Below, piece by piece: positions 10,285 to 21,633 of a stretch of DNA of 64,000 nucleotides. The notes under the pieces are model-generated. The model made no database searches and was not told the DNA's origin. It saw nothing but the letters and a program-made list of their open reading frames with translations. The DNA lies in the NCBI RefSeq assembly GCF_000001735.4, contig NC_003070.9, forward strand, positions 6,262,001-6,326,000. Direction: 5' to 3'. The translations under genes and the position numbers were made by a program. How positions within the stretch are numbered: the first letter of the stretch is position 1; the number at the start of each line of letters is the position of its first letter. This DNA is from Arabidopsis thaliana. Its lineage: Eukaryota > Streptophyta > Magnoliopsida > Brassicales > Brassicaceae.

Positions 10285-10699
10285 TTTTCTCAACCGAGAG
10301 ATCGGATCTTATGGAAATCGGCGATACTAAAGTGACTAGAGAGTTCGAAAGAGACGAACCAATTTGCTAGGGTTTCGATACTAAGAAATTTAAAACTTAA
10401 TCGTTTGGGAAATCTTATCTTCTGATATTCCAAAAGATTAGTATATAAGAGCATGTCCATTAAAGAGTCCTAATAATGGAATCCTTACATTTTTATACTA
10501 ATAAATTTTGAAATTTTTTATGTTTAGAGTTTTTGTTAAATCCTAAACATTTTTCTTGTCCAATGGTGAGTCCTTAAATGGGTTTAAAAAAAAAAAAAAT
10601 ATAATAGTTATTAGAAATATGAATGAAAAACTTGAAAAAACTTGAAAACACATAAAATGAAGTTTATAAGTAAAACTTTCCCGAATTTTAGATTTCTAG

Positions 10700-10985
10700 C
10701 ACAAAGTGTCACTAGGAGACCCTTTCTTACTATTTCTCTATCTATCAAAAATGATACGTGCATAGAGTTGAGATTGATGACAAGCTCCTTTATTATGGCA
10801 AGCTCCCATAATACTACTCCAAAGCTGTAAATGTCAGACCTGTATCAACGAATTAGAAGAGCTAATTAACGTTTAAGGAAAAGAAGAACAATTAATCAAG
10901 GGAACTTAACAAAACAGAATACAAGAATATACTTCTTATCAGCAGATATGTTTCATGCTTGATACGCGAGAGGCCAAAGTCAGCT
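10700..10985 (-). pseudogene. Captured fragment of a PAS/Raf-type MAPKKK-like kinase gene
   Basis: On the minus strand an exon begins after CAG near 10987 and reads VADFGLSRIKHETYL, the DFG region of plant Raf-like kinases with PAS domains. It is followed by an AT-rich stretch that looks like an intron. A second exon after CAG (about 10831) reads SDIYSFGVVLWELA and then, less cleanly, NLNSMHV, matching the DVYSFGVVLWEL...NLNSMQV block of the same family. The fragment has no N-terminal lobe, no catalytic HRD and no APE segment. It lies within a TIR-bounded element and is read as captured DNA. The source locus was not identified. Confidence 0.75.
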
Positions 10986-11522
10986 ACCTGTAATGGATAT
11001 CCAAAGGTAGCTCATACTTAGAACATTGTCCACATGCAATTGCCAAAGTCAAGTGAATGTGTAACTAACACTTAATTACAATGTCAAAGGCCATATGGAT
11101 ACGCCGCCTCCAATCCAGTTTTGACGTGCTCTTCTGTAGTAGAGGGAAGAGACTTCAACTGAAAATAGCATTTGAAATGATTAGGTGCATAGATCAGAGC
11201 TATGGCATGAGGTCCAAAAAAAAAGAAAAACGAAAGTGAGAGTAGTAACCAAAAGAGATGAGACCGACATAAATAATTTGGAATTAGCTGTCTCAGAAAT
11301 GATTCGTCTTCAGTAAGATGCAGTTTTTAAGTGAATATGCTTCAGTACAGAAAATTGTTGTCGTTGAAGAAGCAATCTGACTACTAAGAGATGAAAGACA
11401 TAATCAATATTTTTGAATTCCCATTTCACGATACCCTAATTTTGATTACATCTACCAACCCAAATTAATCACGATCTACACAAGCTTAAAGATAGAATCA
11501 TACCTTCAGCATGTGATTGGAC

Positions 11523-14128
11523 TAGAAGTGTCAATTGGGCTGTCCAAAGCCCATTGGTCATGTCCACTTGGACCATTTTTTTCATGGGTTTTATTGGTTG
11601 GTCTTTAATGGACAATGGTCTTAAAATTTGTCCAAGACCATTAAAGACCATTGTCCAATGGTCAGCCCATGGCCAGCCCATACAATGATGTTTATATACA
11701 ATGCATTTTCACACAATCTCGTCAAAAGCTCTATTTATAAAACCATAACATCAACATGAAATCAAACATGCATGTACCTGTTCTTCCCAGTCTTGTAATC
11801 AACCGTGACAACTCAAACACGCATCTAAGACTCTCTATATGCACCTACAAGTAAAGAAAAAAGCCTACAATGGCTACATGGAGAATGATTTAACAGAGAA
11901 ACCCATTTCAATACTACTCCAACATCTAGAAATTGGAAACCAGAAGTGGCCATCTTCAATAAGCTTAGGTAAAACAATAAGCTTAAACAACATTTCCACA
12001 ATGTAATCAATCACAAATGATTATAAGTAAGAGACAAAATCCAGAATCAATTCCAAACCAAAATCTGTCATCCAAGTTGCAACCTTAGACCGGATACCAT
12101 CACAACCTATAGCAATCTGTCAAAGACATACATCATCAAATCAGCCATGTACTGAGAATAATAAACACATAACCATAGGCTCAGAGCTTAAGAGAACAGC
12201 CATGTACCTGTTTCTTCCCAGTCTTGAAACGTTCATGCAAGGGTGGTGTTTGTGTCCTCTTGACCTTGGATCTCATCAGTTTCTTCAATAAGAAAAACCG
12301 AGCTATTAATCTAAAAGCTGCAGTCTAAAAGCCATATAAGTTTACTATTATAAACGAGTTCAAGATGTGAATATTACCAACTTCTTGAAATCCACGAAAC
12401 CAGTTTCTAGTACATAGGAGGGCTTGCACATTAGTAGGTAAAAGGCAGCTTCTATATTTGTTAAGCACACGACTACCTATACTAAAAGCTGATTCCGATG
12501 CCACGGTAGTGATCGGAATGCTTAAGATATCACATGCCATCGATGACAATTCTTTAAAACGCGAGACATTGTTTTCCAATATGCAATAACATCCATATCT
12601 CTAAAAGAGACCATATCTAACACAGGCTCTTCCAAGTACATATCTAATGGTGATTTTCCAGTTCCATTTCTTTCAGAAAAGTAAGAGTAAAACCCCTGAA
12701 ATATGACCAACAAAACAAAATTCTCACTAAGTATAAGAATGCATTTTCAGAAGCATTATGCTTTAAAATGCTTTGCATAGTATCATTTGCAGAAGCATTA
12801 TCTACAGTTAAAGTAAAAACTTTCTTCTCAATTCCCCAATCTTTCAACAGCTCATTAAGCTTCATTGCTATAGCTACTCCAGAATGTGGAGGCGGGAAAG
12901 CACAGAAAGATAAGATCTTCGTTTTCAGAACACCATCAACATCTACATAATGAGCTGTTAAGCAAATATAACTTTCAACAGTTAAAGCTCTCCACAAATC
13001 TGTTGTTAAGCATATTCTACCCGGGATTATAGCTAACTTTTCCTTAAGCTTAATTTTCTCTCTTTCATAAATCTTGTAGACATCAGAAGCTGCAGTATTT
13101 CTGCTCCAAAATTCTATATAAGGGTTAGCATATGTAAAGGCTTCTCTAATTCTTTCATATTCGACAAACGAATATGGAAGATTATGTTGAACTAAAGCCA
13201 CTGCAATCATTTCTCTAAAGACCATCATATCCACCTTTCTGCTAATTCTAGGTGTACTTCCAGGAGTCTTCTCACAAGATCTCATATGACGATTCATGGT
13301 ATTAGTACCATTTCGTCTCAGATTCAAGTGATAAGTCTGCTCACAATATTTGCATGTAACCTCAGTTTTCCCATTAGGATATTTCTGTCCTCTATCGAAG
13401 TTTTTCCAGCATGCAGCACGAAATCTACTTACACTACTTTTACCTCTCTCAGCTGTCCCTGAAGAAGCAGTTTCATGAGGTAGTATCTGATCCATTTCTG
13501 GATCTTCATGGTCCATTTCTTGATCCTCAAGATTAAAGTTGTCTTCATCAACCAAGTTTTGAGTATCCAATTCCATATTTCTGAAACAAATAAAGACATA
13601 CACACGTTTAGCAGTGATAAACAAATAAAGCATGAACTTGACTAAATCACTAGCCTTCTGGAATAATTAAGCATGAACTTACAACACAAAGGGTCTCTAC
13701 ATATTGATGTGCTTCAATTCATAATGAAATTCGAAATGGCGAAACATAAACAAAATCTGAAAAGTGCCCATTTGCTAGCTAGCTCTCCTCATATCCAAAA
13801 TTCACAATTGAACTTTGGACAAACCCACAAGCTAGTAGAACTAACCGGAGTAGGAGTTGAGAGAGAGGTCGAGCTTGGTCGTCGCCGAGAGAGAGCTTTG
13901 TCGCCGGGAGAGAGAGCGTCGTTGCCGAGAGAGAGAGAAGAGAAGAAAATTGATGTGTTGAAAAAATTGATGGGCCAACCATAAACCGTGTGGGCTAGCC
14001 CATTAAACCCATGGACAAAATTGGTCTTTAGACCATATAGCCCGTTTTCATTACGGGCCGACCATGGACTGTCCATAATGTTGTGGACTGGGCTTAGCCC
14101 ATGGTCAGATGACCATTTGACACTTCTA
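11523..14128. mobile_element. hAT-family DNA transposon, internally deleted, nested in the TIR element
   Basis: The element has ends TAGAAGTGTCAATTGGGC and the complement TTTGACACTTCTA. A perfect 8-bp target duplication, GATTGGAC, lies at 11515-11522 and 14129-14136. Eight-base duplications and the TAGNNGTGTCAA end are typical of hAT elements. Both subterminal regions hold many short copies of AGCCCA and TGGTC in both orientations, as expected for transposase-binding subterminal repeats. The interior carries a broken hAT transposase on the minus strand. Exactly matching target duplications suggest that the insertion is younger than the host TIR element, whose ends have diverged. Confidence 0.93.
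12325..13576 (-). pseudogene. Broken hAT transposase with BED zinc finger
   Basis: Starting at ATG 13574-13576, an acidic leader is followed by a BED-type zinc finger (residues about 50-95: ACWKNFDRG, CKYCEQTYH, MNRHMRSC). The N-terminal part of the RNase-H-like catalytic domain follows: ICLTTDLW holds the first catalytic Asp and FTLTVDNASAND the second. The central part with the CxxH motif and third catalytic Glu is missing around 12715-12785. The C-terminal dimerisation domain then follows in other frames: LDMYLEEPVLDM and [20 protein letters not shown]. An internal deletion plus frame changes mean that no active transposase can be made. The sequence resembles the plant DAYSLEEPER/RICESLEEPER group. 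Confidence 0.88.
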
Positions 14129-14165
14129 GATTGGACCATGGTTTCACACAAGACGTCGATTTTGT

Positions 14166-14324
14166 TCACAGTCCTCTCCGATTAACATCACCAAACTCGT
14201 CGACGTTGAGCACCTTCGGTTGAGATGATGAGCACGGTGGATAAGAGAAGAATTCCGGCGATAATATCTTCCGATTTGATGATATAAACGCGTGATGATG
14301 ATGATCCAATCGTTCAATCGCCAT
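14166..14324 (-). pseudogene. Short captured 5' coding piece inside the TIR element
   Basis: An ATG at 14322-14324 opens a 52-residue frame starting MAIERLDHHHHAFISSNRK and continuing with FFSYPPCSSSQPKVLNV up to TGA 14166-14168. The His run, the preceding CT-rich leader and base composition closer to coding than the flanks suggest the captured first exon of a host gene. The hAT insertion lies just downstream at 14129. I do not recognise the parent gene. It could also be non-coding. Confidence 0.35.
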
Positions 14325-15023
14325 CGTCGAGCGGAATTCACAAGAGAGAGAAAACGAAATCGATAAATGAAGAAAAAAACACGGGCAAAGATGATTTTTT
14401 TTTTGTTTTGTTAAAAAATCTCAACCAATTAAAATTTGCCACGTATCCGTCCTTTAACATCATCAAAATTCCTAAAATTAGGTGCGATCCTAAGTATTTA
14501 TCACATTTTAGATTTAATTTTTCTCAAAATTACTTAAGGATTTTGGTTAAGGATCTGTTAAGGTCCTCCCAATGGACTTGCTCTGACATATACACATATA
14601 GGTCCTTTAGTTATATAAGTATTAAATAAATAGATAAATTCCTAATTAGATGGAGATTAGCTTATCACATCTTTATCCATAATATCACACATCTTTAACC
14701 ATAACCATCATCCGAGGATTGTTTTTGGTAAATTTGATTTCAACATGGTTTATGGTGAATGATAGCATTTGTTTGACCCAGCAAAAAAATAGCATTAATC
14801 TTGCATTGTCTAGTACATAAGCCACTGAACATAAAAGGATTTAGAATTTGGAGATTAACACTCACAAGACACATCACTAAGTTGGTTGAGTTCCATTGAT
14901 ATTGATAATAGGATCTGCATTCAATCATAGTGTTACAAAAGTAGATATAGAAACTCAAGAATTCGAAACATGACAAGAGTTTGTTGCTAATAGAGAAATG
15001 TTTCTTCTTCTTTACTGGCTAAT

Positions 15024-16005
15024 TTAATGGCGATGATGAGGGCAAAAGGTGACGATGTAGTTAGCCTTGGAACATGTGGCGATACTGGTTGGGTCGTCGT
15101 AAGCATAAGAGTAAGCTTTTGGGCAAGCGACTTTGAAGATTTTGGAGTAAGCCGTTGGTTTGCAAGACTGTGGGTTACCGAACAAGCCGGTGCAACAGTA
15201 CTGTGGTGAATTGAAGGCAGAGCAAGCACTTTTACAGGCTACTACACGTTTCCCGTTACGTGACCGGACTTGTAAACCAACCGGACACATCTGGTTTAGA
15301 TCGCTAACACAACCGGCGTAGCTACATTGACCTGAACCTTTAACCGGCATAATCGACATGGCCAGGTTATAACTGTCATTACAAAATTAGTGAAAAAAGT
15401 AAGTTAAGTTTGTGTAAAAAAGAAAGCAGATTTGATGTAAGATTTACAGACCCGTCGACGAGGCTGACGTCATAGAAGTCTAGCTCAGGGCCGAGAGTGA
15501 TTTCGGCGAGAGTGGCCGGAGGTTCACCGCCGGCACCGTTGCAGGAGAGAGAACCGCCGCAATCTCCGGTGGCGCAGTGACCACGGCCAGATCTGTCGAA
15601 GGTGCAGCCGTGGCGACCCCAGAAACGGCCGGACCAGAGTGGTGGGAGTTGAAGAGAGTGGGCTTTGTTAGCTGGAAGCTTAAAACCACCGCCGGCGAGT
15701 AAGTTTTGACCGGCGCTGGGTTGGATACCTGGCCAAACTGGGTGTTTGCATTTGTTGTAGAAGATTACCGTTGAAGCTGCTCTCAAAGAAACAACAACAA
15801 AGATAGTGGTATTAGAAAAATCTGCAACTAAAGTATCTCTAAATCTATATTTAAAAAGTGCATTTTTATTCATACATGGGCGAGATTGAAGCAAAGACTA
15901 AACGAAACAGAAAATTTAAAGATCTAGCAGGGAATGTGAAGAGAAACCTGAAGCGTGAGAGAGAAGAAGAAGGAAAGCGAAGAGGAAGAGGTTGATTGAA
16001 GCCAT
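15024..16005 (-). CDS. Thaumatin-like protein (PR-5 family, ATLP-type)
   Basis: There are three exons: 15948-16005 (signal peptide MASINLFLFAFLLLLSHAS), 15452-15776 and 15024-15372, which together give 243 aa. The mature protein starts ASTVIFYNKCKHPVWPG, the usual thaumatin entry. It carries WSGRFWGRHGCTFD, the thaumatin signature region, then CATGDCGG and many cysteines (about 16) that would form the eight conserved disulfides. The acidic-cleft residues fall in GPELDFYDVSLVDGYN. The C-terminus ends in FCPHHRH without a vacuolar or GPI extension, so an apoplastic location is likely. Members bind beta-glucans and take part in defence, and some act in development. Exon phases join cleanly (GG|T for Gly at the second junction). 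I recall this as At1g18250. Confidence 0.94.
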
Positions 16006-17046
16006 TGATGGGAGCTCTACTGAGCAAGAGTGAGACTGAATCAACTTGTTACTTCTCAGTGCTTTTTATGGAATTTTAAGAAAAATATTTATTAGTAGTA
16101 TATTTTTTGAAAAAATGAGAGAATTTGGGGAATGTAATAATGGCAAATGTTACCACACGTCTCGAGACTGTCAGACCAGAGTTAGTGCGTAGTACTAGCT
16201 TTTTTCTTTTTACACAGTCAAAATAATGTAACTGGCCATTTCATCCTCACTTTTCAACTCTTCATATTCGTATCATCGTATAAAGGTTTGCAACACTTGA
16301 TTCGACTAACGGCTACAAATAAAAGAAAAAAAGAACTAGGGGTAAAATTTGGTACGGATTAATATAGGTACGTATCACATGGAGTATTAGTGAACAACAT
16401 GTAAAATAGAACATTGTATTAATTTATTTAGTTTTACCATTTGGACGCAGATCCTAACAAAAACGCCGATCTTGTGAATGTGCTTAGTCGTCGACGCTTA
16501 AAAGTAGGTCCCACGTCTCCCTTCGTCCGATAGATTCTCTTCTTGGAATGCTTGTCATTTCCCTTCACACTCTTCTAAACAAATTGACTACACACTTTCT
16601 ACTACTAGTACTAATTACCTATTTTTTATACGTTAACTATATCAGTAATGATCTAATATACACTTCGAAATGTGTAAATATGTAGTCTTCATCGTTTATT
16701 TGTTTGTAATATTAGTTTATATCTTCAATAGAAAATTTACACTTTTAGCAAACAAGTTATGTTTGTCGTTGCACTTTACAAAAGATGGTAAATATAACTT
16801 CTCTCAGCTAGTTCAAAATTCAAAAACAAAAAGACAACATCAGCATTGAAGATCAGTGAGCTTTAAAGTTTGTCAATATAACGTTATGGGCCATATCTAT
16901 AAGAGATATAGGCCCTACATACACTGTTTCACACATTTTGGTTCGAAGTAAAGTTGTAACTTTTAACTGTACATTTAGAAAGAAAAAAACACACCAAAAA
17001 GCCATTATTCTCTGCTATTACAATGACGAAAACGATTATCAATTGA
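16006..17046. other. Intergenic, thaumatin gene promoter and HRD3A 3' flank
   Basis: No gene was found. The left part is the upstream region of the thaumatin-like gene, and the right part is 3' flank of the HRD3A gene. The DNA is AT-rich and shows no clear element. Confidence 0.45.
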
Positions 17047-20008
17047 TTACCGTGGGAACGCAGCGAGGTGTTGCGCCACATCAGCGTCGAGCGGTTGTGC
17101 CACGTCAGCAGCCACTGGATCGGCAACAACGACGACTTGTCTACGTTGTCTTTCCCGGAGATAGAGAATTGTGATGAGACAGACAAAGAGTGTAAGTATT
17201 GTTGCATTACCTTCTTCAAACACCACATTCTCTATCCAAGTCTCTACCTTCGGATACACTTCTGGTAATGAATCCACAACTCTCACCTATCAGTAAAAAA
17301 AAAACAATTTCCTCTTGTTATTTTGATCTGTTAGACTGCATCCAACTATTTAACATAAGAATGAGAAAATGTACGGTTTTTAGATTTTACCAGGACGGTA
17401 TCAGCATAGTTTCTACGGAGCCATAAGCTAGCGAGAGCAAGTGTGACTGGCAATCTCGCGGCTGCATCGCTCTGAAGGGATTCATCATAGTAACGTTTTG
17501 CTAAATGGAGATCAAAGGGAAGTCCTTGTCCATGTTCATGCATGTAACCGAGGTTGAACATTGCTTGCGCATTGGACTGTGATTTAGCATGCATGTATGC
17601 TTCTGCCGCACGCACAAAATCTCTCTCAGTTCCCTATTTAGAGATCAAAGAACGAGAGAAGAGAGAGAATCAGGCGACAAGTATCAAGTTTTTTCTAGCT
17701 AATTCAATCATTGTTACATGTCTCAACGTTATTAGGTTCATAATCTAGTTTCTTATACGAGGTAAACTCACCCGGCCATAGTAATATGCATCTCCAATAA
17801 GCAGAGCAGCATGTTCATTGCCTTGTTCAGAGGCCCGCCACCACAAAGAATGTGCCCGCTCATGTCTCTCTTTGTCTGTGCAAAATCCAGATACTCCCAT
17901 GCACATGCTTCTTTCGCCGTATTTATCGAGGATCCAGGCAGCATTACTTTGTGCCACTTCATAACCCATCTCTGCCATCCTTGAGTACAAAATCAAAGCC
18001 TTACCCACATCACCTTTTAAGTAAGCTTCAAGAGCCCATCTAGAGAGAGAACTCCACGGCCCCCTTTCTGCTACTAGCTTATAAAATGAAGTCGCCTGCA
18101 ACCAAAATGTGATGGAAGTGAACAAGCAATTAAACCACAAATTCTCTCAACAACGCTGGAGATGTCTCCAAACTGCTCAAAAAAAATTCCTAAGATATAA
18201 AAGGAGTTGAAGTACGACAGTGAAAAATAACAAACAGACTACCATCAACAGAAACAAGTACTATACTGCACCCTGCTGCCTTAATGGATAGACGCATAGA
18301 CATCATTCATACCTCAACATTAAAAAAATACAACGTCTGGTCAGACATTATAGTACTGATAAAAAGTTATTAATAGAATAGACAGTGAAACAGAGCTTCC
18401 CACATTCCTTGTGCAAGTAACCTTTTTTGGTAATGAGATTTTACATAACCAACAAAACAGTGAAATAATTTTCTGAACTTTAGAAGAGCAGGAAGCCAAA
18501 TTTTTTTGAGTTTCGTTCTTTTAAGACTTTATGAATTTAAAGTCATTTTTTCTGGCATCCATGTTTAGGCAGGAAAGTCTCAGAAATCTAAAAGTCACTT
18601 ACCATCTCCAGATTCTTCTTAAGCCCAACACCAGTATGGAACATCTTGGCGAGTTGATAGAAAGCCTTTGGTTGACCAGCATTTGCAGCAACAAAGAAGT
18701 ATTTTGTTGCCTGCCTCACATCCCTGTTGACTCCGATGCCTTTAAGATACAAAACTCCAAGGTTATAATGCCCACTGGGGTCTTCATTGTCAACAGCCTT
18801 CTCAAAATATTCTCTTGCCTGCATTTGAAGGCATACATCCATAGAATGTTAGACTAGCCTATAAAGAGTAAGCCTGGGAATGATGAGGCTACGAATGAAC
18901 AGCCTACCTTAGTATAGTTTTTCTTATCTACTCCATAGCCTTTGACATACAAGTAGCCAATTCCATTAAATGCTGAATAGAGACCTTCTTTTGCAGCAAG
19001 TGTAAGCCATTCAAGTGCCTTGGTATAATTTCTTTCAACACCAGCTCCTCTAGCATATATCTCCCCCAGAAGTTCCATTGACCTCGGCTCTCCTTTATCT
19101 ACTGCTTTCAAAAACCAATGCAATGCCTTGGTGTGATCACGCCTTAATCCTCGCAGGCCAAAGTAGTAGAACAGTCCAATTTTGTACATTGCATTAGCAT
19201 TCCCTTTCTGTGCCTGATATTCCAATATCTGGAAATCTTCATCCTCCTCGCCTCGAGATTTCCTTAGAGCACCTTTGTTCTCTTCAGTTCCGCTATGAAT
19301 TCTAGTTGGTTCAACCACCGGAGAATCCTTTGAGATCAGAAAACTATTGACAGCTGTCTCTGCTAATTCAGCATATAATTGAACAGCTTTATCATGCATC
19401 TGTAACAGAATCGCAAATCAATAACAAACACTCAGATGCAACTTCATCTATTCATAAAGAAAATCAAAAGTTCCATCTTTACTTACATCTTGACGAAGAT
19501 ACGTGAACGCAAGTGCCATCTTCGACTGCATATTCCCACCAGCAGCTGCGAAATTATGGTGAAGAAACGACTTGCTTTTGCTCTTCTCTCGCATCATTCC
19601 TATCCCGTAAACGAACCCCATTATCGACTGTGCGTGTGGATCTCCAGCTGAAGAAGCAGCCTCTATCTCATCCACTGCTTCTTCCATCAACCTGAAATTT
19701 CCCTCACTCGCCGCCGATAGAATCTTTTTGAGGCCGGAGTAGTACTGCGGCGAGGCTGCTTGGACTGTTGAGTCATCTGGCTCGAAGATCGATCGCCATG
19801 AACCGGGATCAAGCTCCTCTTCGGACTTAGGTTCGGATTCTCCAAACTCATCGAAGTCAGAGGACTCTCCGACTCCGTTATCATCGCCGCCGCTATTGAG
19901 ATCGTCATTTGAGAGGACGAGAACGACGGGACGAGCGTGAACGCCAAATTCAATGAAAGAGAAAACGAGTAAAGAGAGAATAACGATTCCGTAGCTTAAT
20001 ATTCTCAT
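17047..20008 (-). CDS. HRD3A: HRD3/SEL1L-type ERAD adaptor (HRD3A / EBS5)
   Basis: There are six exons: 19487-20008, 18908-19399, 18603-18818, 17772-18095, 17391-17633 and 17047-17286. All are phase 0 and give 678 aa. The N-terminus is a hydrophobic signal peptide ([20 protein letters not shown]). An acidic region follows, and then many Sel1 repeats (patterns A...LG..Y..G.GV, for example [20 protein letters not shown]-like units and [12 protein letters not shown]). A transmembrane helix ([14 protein letters not shown]) lies near the C-terminus with a short basic then acidic tail. The protein is the ER-luminal partner of the HRD1 ubiquitin ligase that selects misfolded glycoproteins, and in Arabidopsis the locus is known for degrading mutant brassinosteroid receptor. 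The reading frame is whole. Confidence 0.94.
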
Positions 20009-20337
20009 TGTACTTCCTCCTCCACCGTATTCTTCGTCGTCGCCGTAGTTTCTCAGTGATCAGATCGAATTTTCAGATGGATGACCAAAGAAAGAATGAA
20101 GATGAAAGGGGCAATAACGTCTTTCAATAGTCCATAAATTGCCACGTTGAATCGTTGTCACATATCCAATAGTAACCGGCCACGTAACTAGACTTGTCTT
20201 AATAAACATTAGATCCAATTTCGGTTTGGTTTGTTGATTATTAATTCGGTTTAATCGAAATTGGATACATACATGTTATATTTTGCTTATTTATAGTTTT
20301 ATACGCATAAATACAAAAAAACAGAGGATCAAACAGT

Positions 20338-20882
20338 TTACATTTGAATCTTGTCTTCGTCATCATCAAGCTTCATCAACATCCACTGTAATGATTGAAT
20401 CACTTCTTGATCGTACACTTGCTTCTGTTCGGCGACTCTCTTGTATTGTTTTGTCTCCATCTCCACAACGCTTTTCTCCATCCGTAGCTTCAGAAGCATA
20501 GCCATGGCTTCTTCAGCAGCTGATTCAGCTGCTCTTCTCTCCTTCTCCAGCTCTTTCTTCATGTAATCTCCACGTTTTCTCTCTCTCTTCACCATTGTTC
20601 TCAGAGTAATAACGTCTAACAATTGGTCTTCATCATTCTGAGACTGTGATTCTTCTTCGTCCTCGCTTTCCTCTTCTTCGCCATGATGATTCTTCTCGTC
20701 GAGCTCTGTCTCCGATAACGCCACGGTATTTTCTCTGTTCTGGATGTGATCAAGCCCATCACGTAGAAGGAGAAGATCACAGTTCTCCCAGCTCAATCTA
20801 TTAGTAGAATCAGAACTCCAGTGTAAAATGATTGGTTTCTTCTGATCCAATCCATCAGCCAAATGAGATTTTGAAATGAACC

Positions 20883-20916
<34 letters not shown>

Positions 20917-21180
20917 GCAATCCTTGTGTTCTCGATTGAAGGAATTGAAAAACTCAATGTTCGGAGAAATTCGATTGATCTTCTCTAAATACTGCAAAAA
21001 CAATGAAGTACCTTTGAAAGATAGAAACTTTAGTCCCAAAAGAAGCAAACAACAGAGAAAGACGAGATTGAAAAACTGAGAGGAGCAACCAATAACGAAG
21101 ATCCCAAATCCAAAACCATCAGTTTGACTCAAAAGCTTCAGAAATGAAGTAATCTCCATTACAAAGAAGTATACATCCAT
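20338..21180 (-). CDS. GTD-binding (DUF593) coiled-coil protein, zein-binding/myosin-adaptor type
   Basis: Intronless gene of 280 aa from ATG 21178-21180 (MDVYFFVMEITSF). An in-frame ATG four codons upstream is also possible. The N-terminal third has one or two hydrophobic segments (FGIFVIGCSSQFFNLVFLCCLLLLG), a run of about 11 Asn encoded by a trinucleotide repeat (about 20884-20920), then acidic EEE-rich sequence. Residues about 185-275 form a long coiled coil beginning LLDVITLRTMVKRERKRG, which is the GTD-binding/DUF593 domain. Relatives (MyoB proteins) anchor to vesicle membranes and bind the globular tail of myosin XI. This copy is shorter than most MyoB proteins. The Asn tract is likely length-variable. 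Confidence 0.85.
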
Positions 21181-21633
21181 GGATAGGAACAAAGCAAGTC
21201 ATAAAGATAAATACTTGGAGATAGCAAAATAAAAACACGAAAAAAGAAAGAAAAAGAAAAGAAAGAAGAATATGAGTCCCAATGAAGAGAATGTGTGTGA
21301 GAGTTTGGGATATTTTTGATCGGGGAACGGGAAGATAAACGGCGAAGATTGCGAGGATTTTATAGCCATGAATAATTAGTAGTTTTATCCGATAACAACA
21401 ATTAAATATTTGCCCATTTAGTTTCTATTTATATATTTGACTGAGAAAAAGAAAAAAAAAACAGTTAAACAGTACTAAAAATGATTTCTTTATTTCCAAC
21501 AACACTGCATCTGCATTGCATACAATGCATTCATCTTCTTTGGATGTGATGTAATATTTGTTGTTTTTTTATTCTTTGGATGTGATGTACAATTGTACTT
21601 AACTAATTGATCGGACATTTTTTTATCAACAAC

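Larger units (their letters stand above)
10449..14583. mobile_element. TIR-bounded DNA transposon carrying captured gene fragments (Pack-type), PIF/Harbinger-like ends
   Basis: The ends are imperfect terminal inverted repeats: GAGCATGTCCATTAAAGAGTCC at the left, and at the right the complement of GAGCAAGTCCATTGGGAGGACC. The left flank is TAA and the right flank TGA, possibly a 3-bp TWA target duplication with one change, as PIF/Harbinger elements make. This class assignment is tentative. The paralogous flank of the first GCK gene (about 2935-2960) lacks the insertion. With the nested hAT (11523-14128) removed, the element is about 1.5 kb and has no transposase of its own. It contains exons and introns of a PAS/Raf-type protein kinase and an unrelated short 5' coding piece, all on the minus strand. 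Retained introns point to capture at DNA level. Confidence 0.65.

Noticed and set aside
13673-14169. Frames of 65 to 126 codons at the right end of the hAT element
   Set aside because: They are produced by the AGCCCA/TGGTC subterminal repeats and show no protein features.
14740-14976. 78-codon minus-strand frame downstream of the thaumatin gene
   Set aside because: Composition and position fit 3' UTR or flank. No recognised domain.
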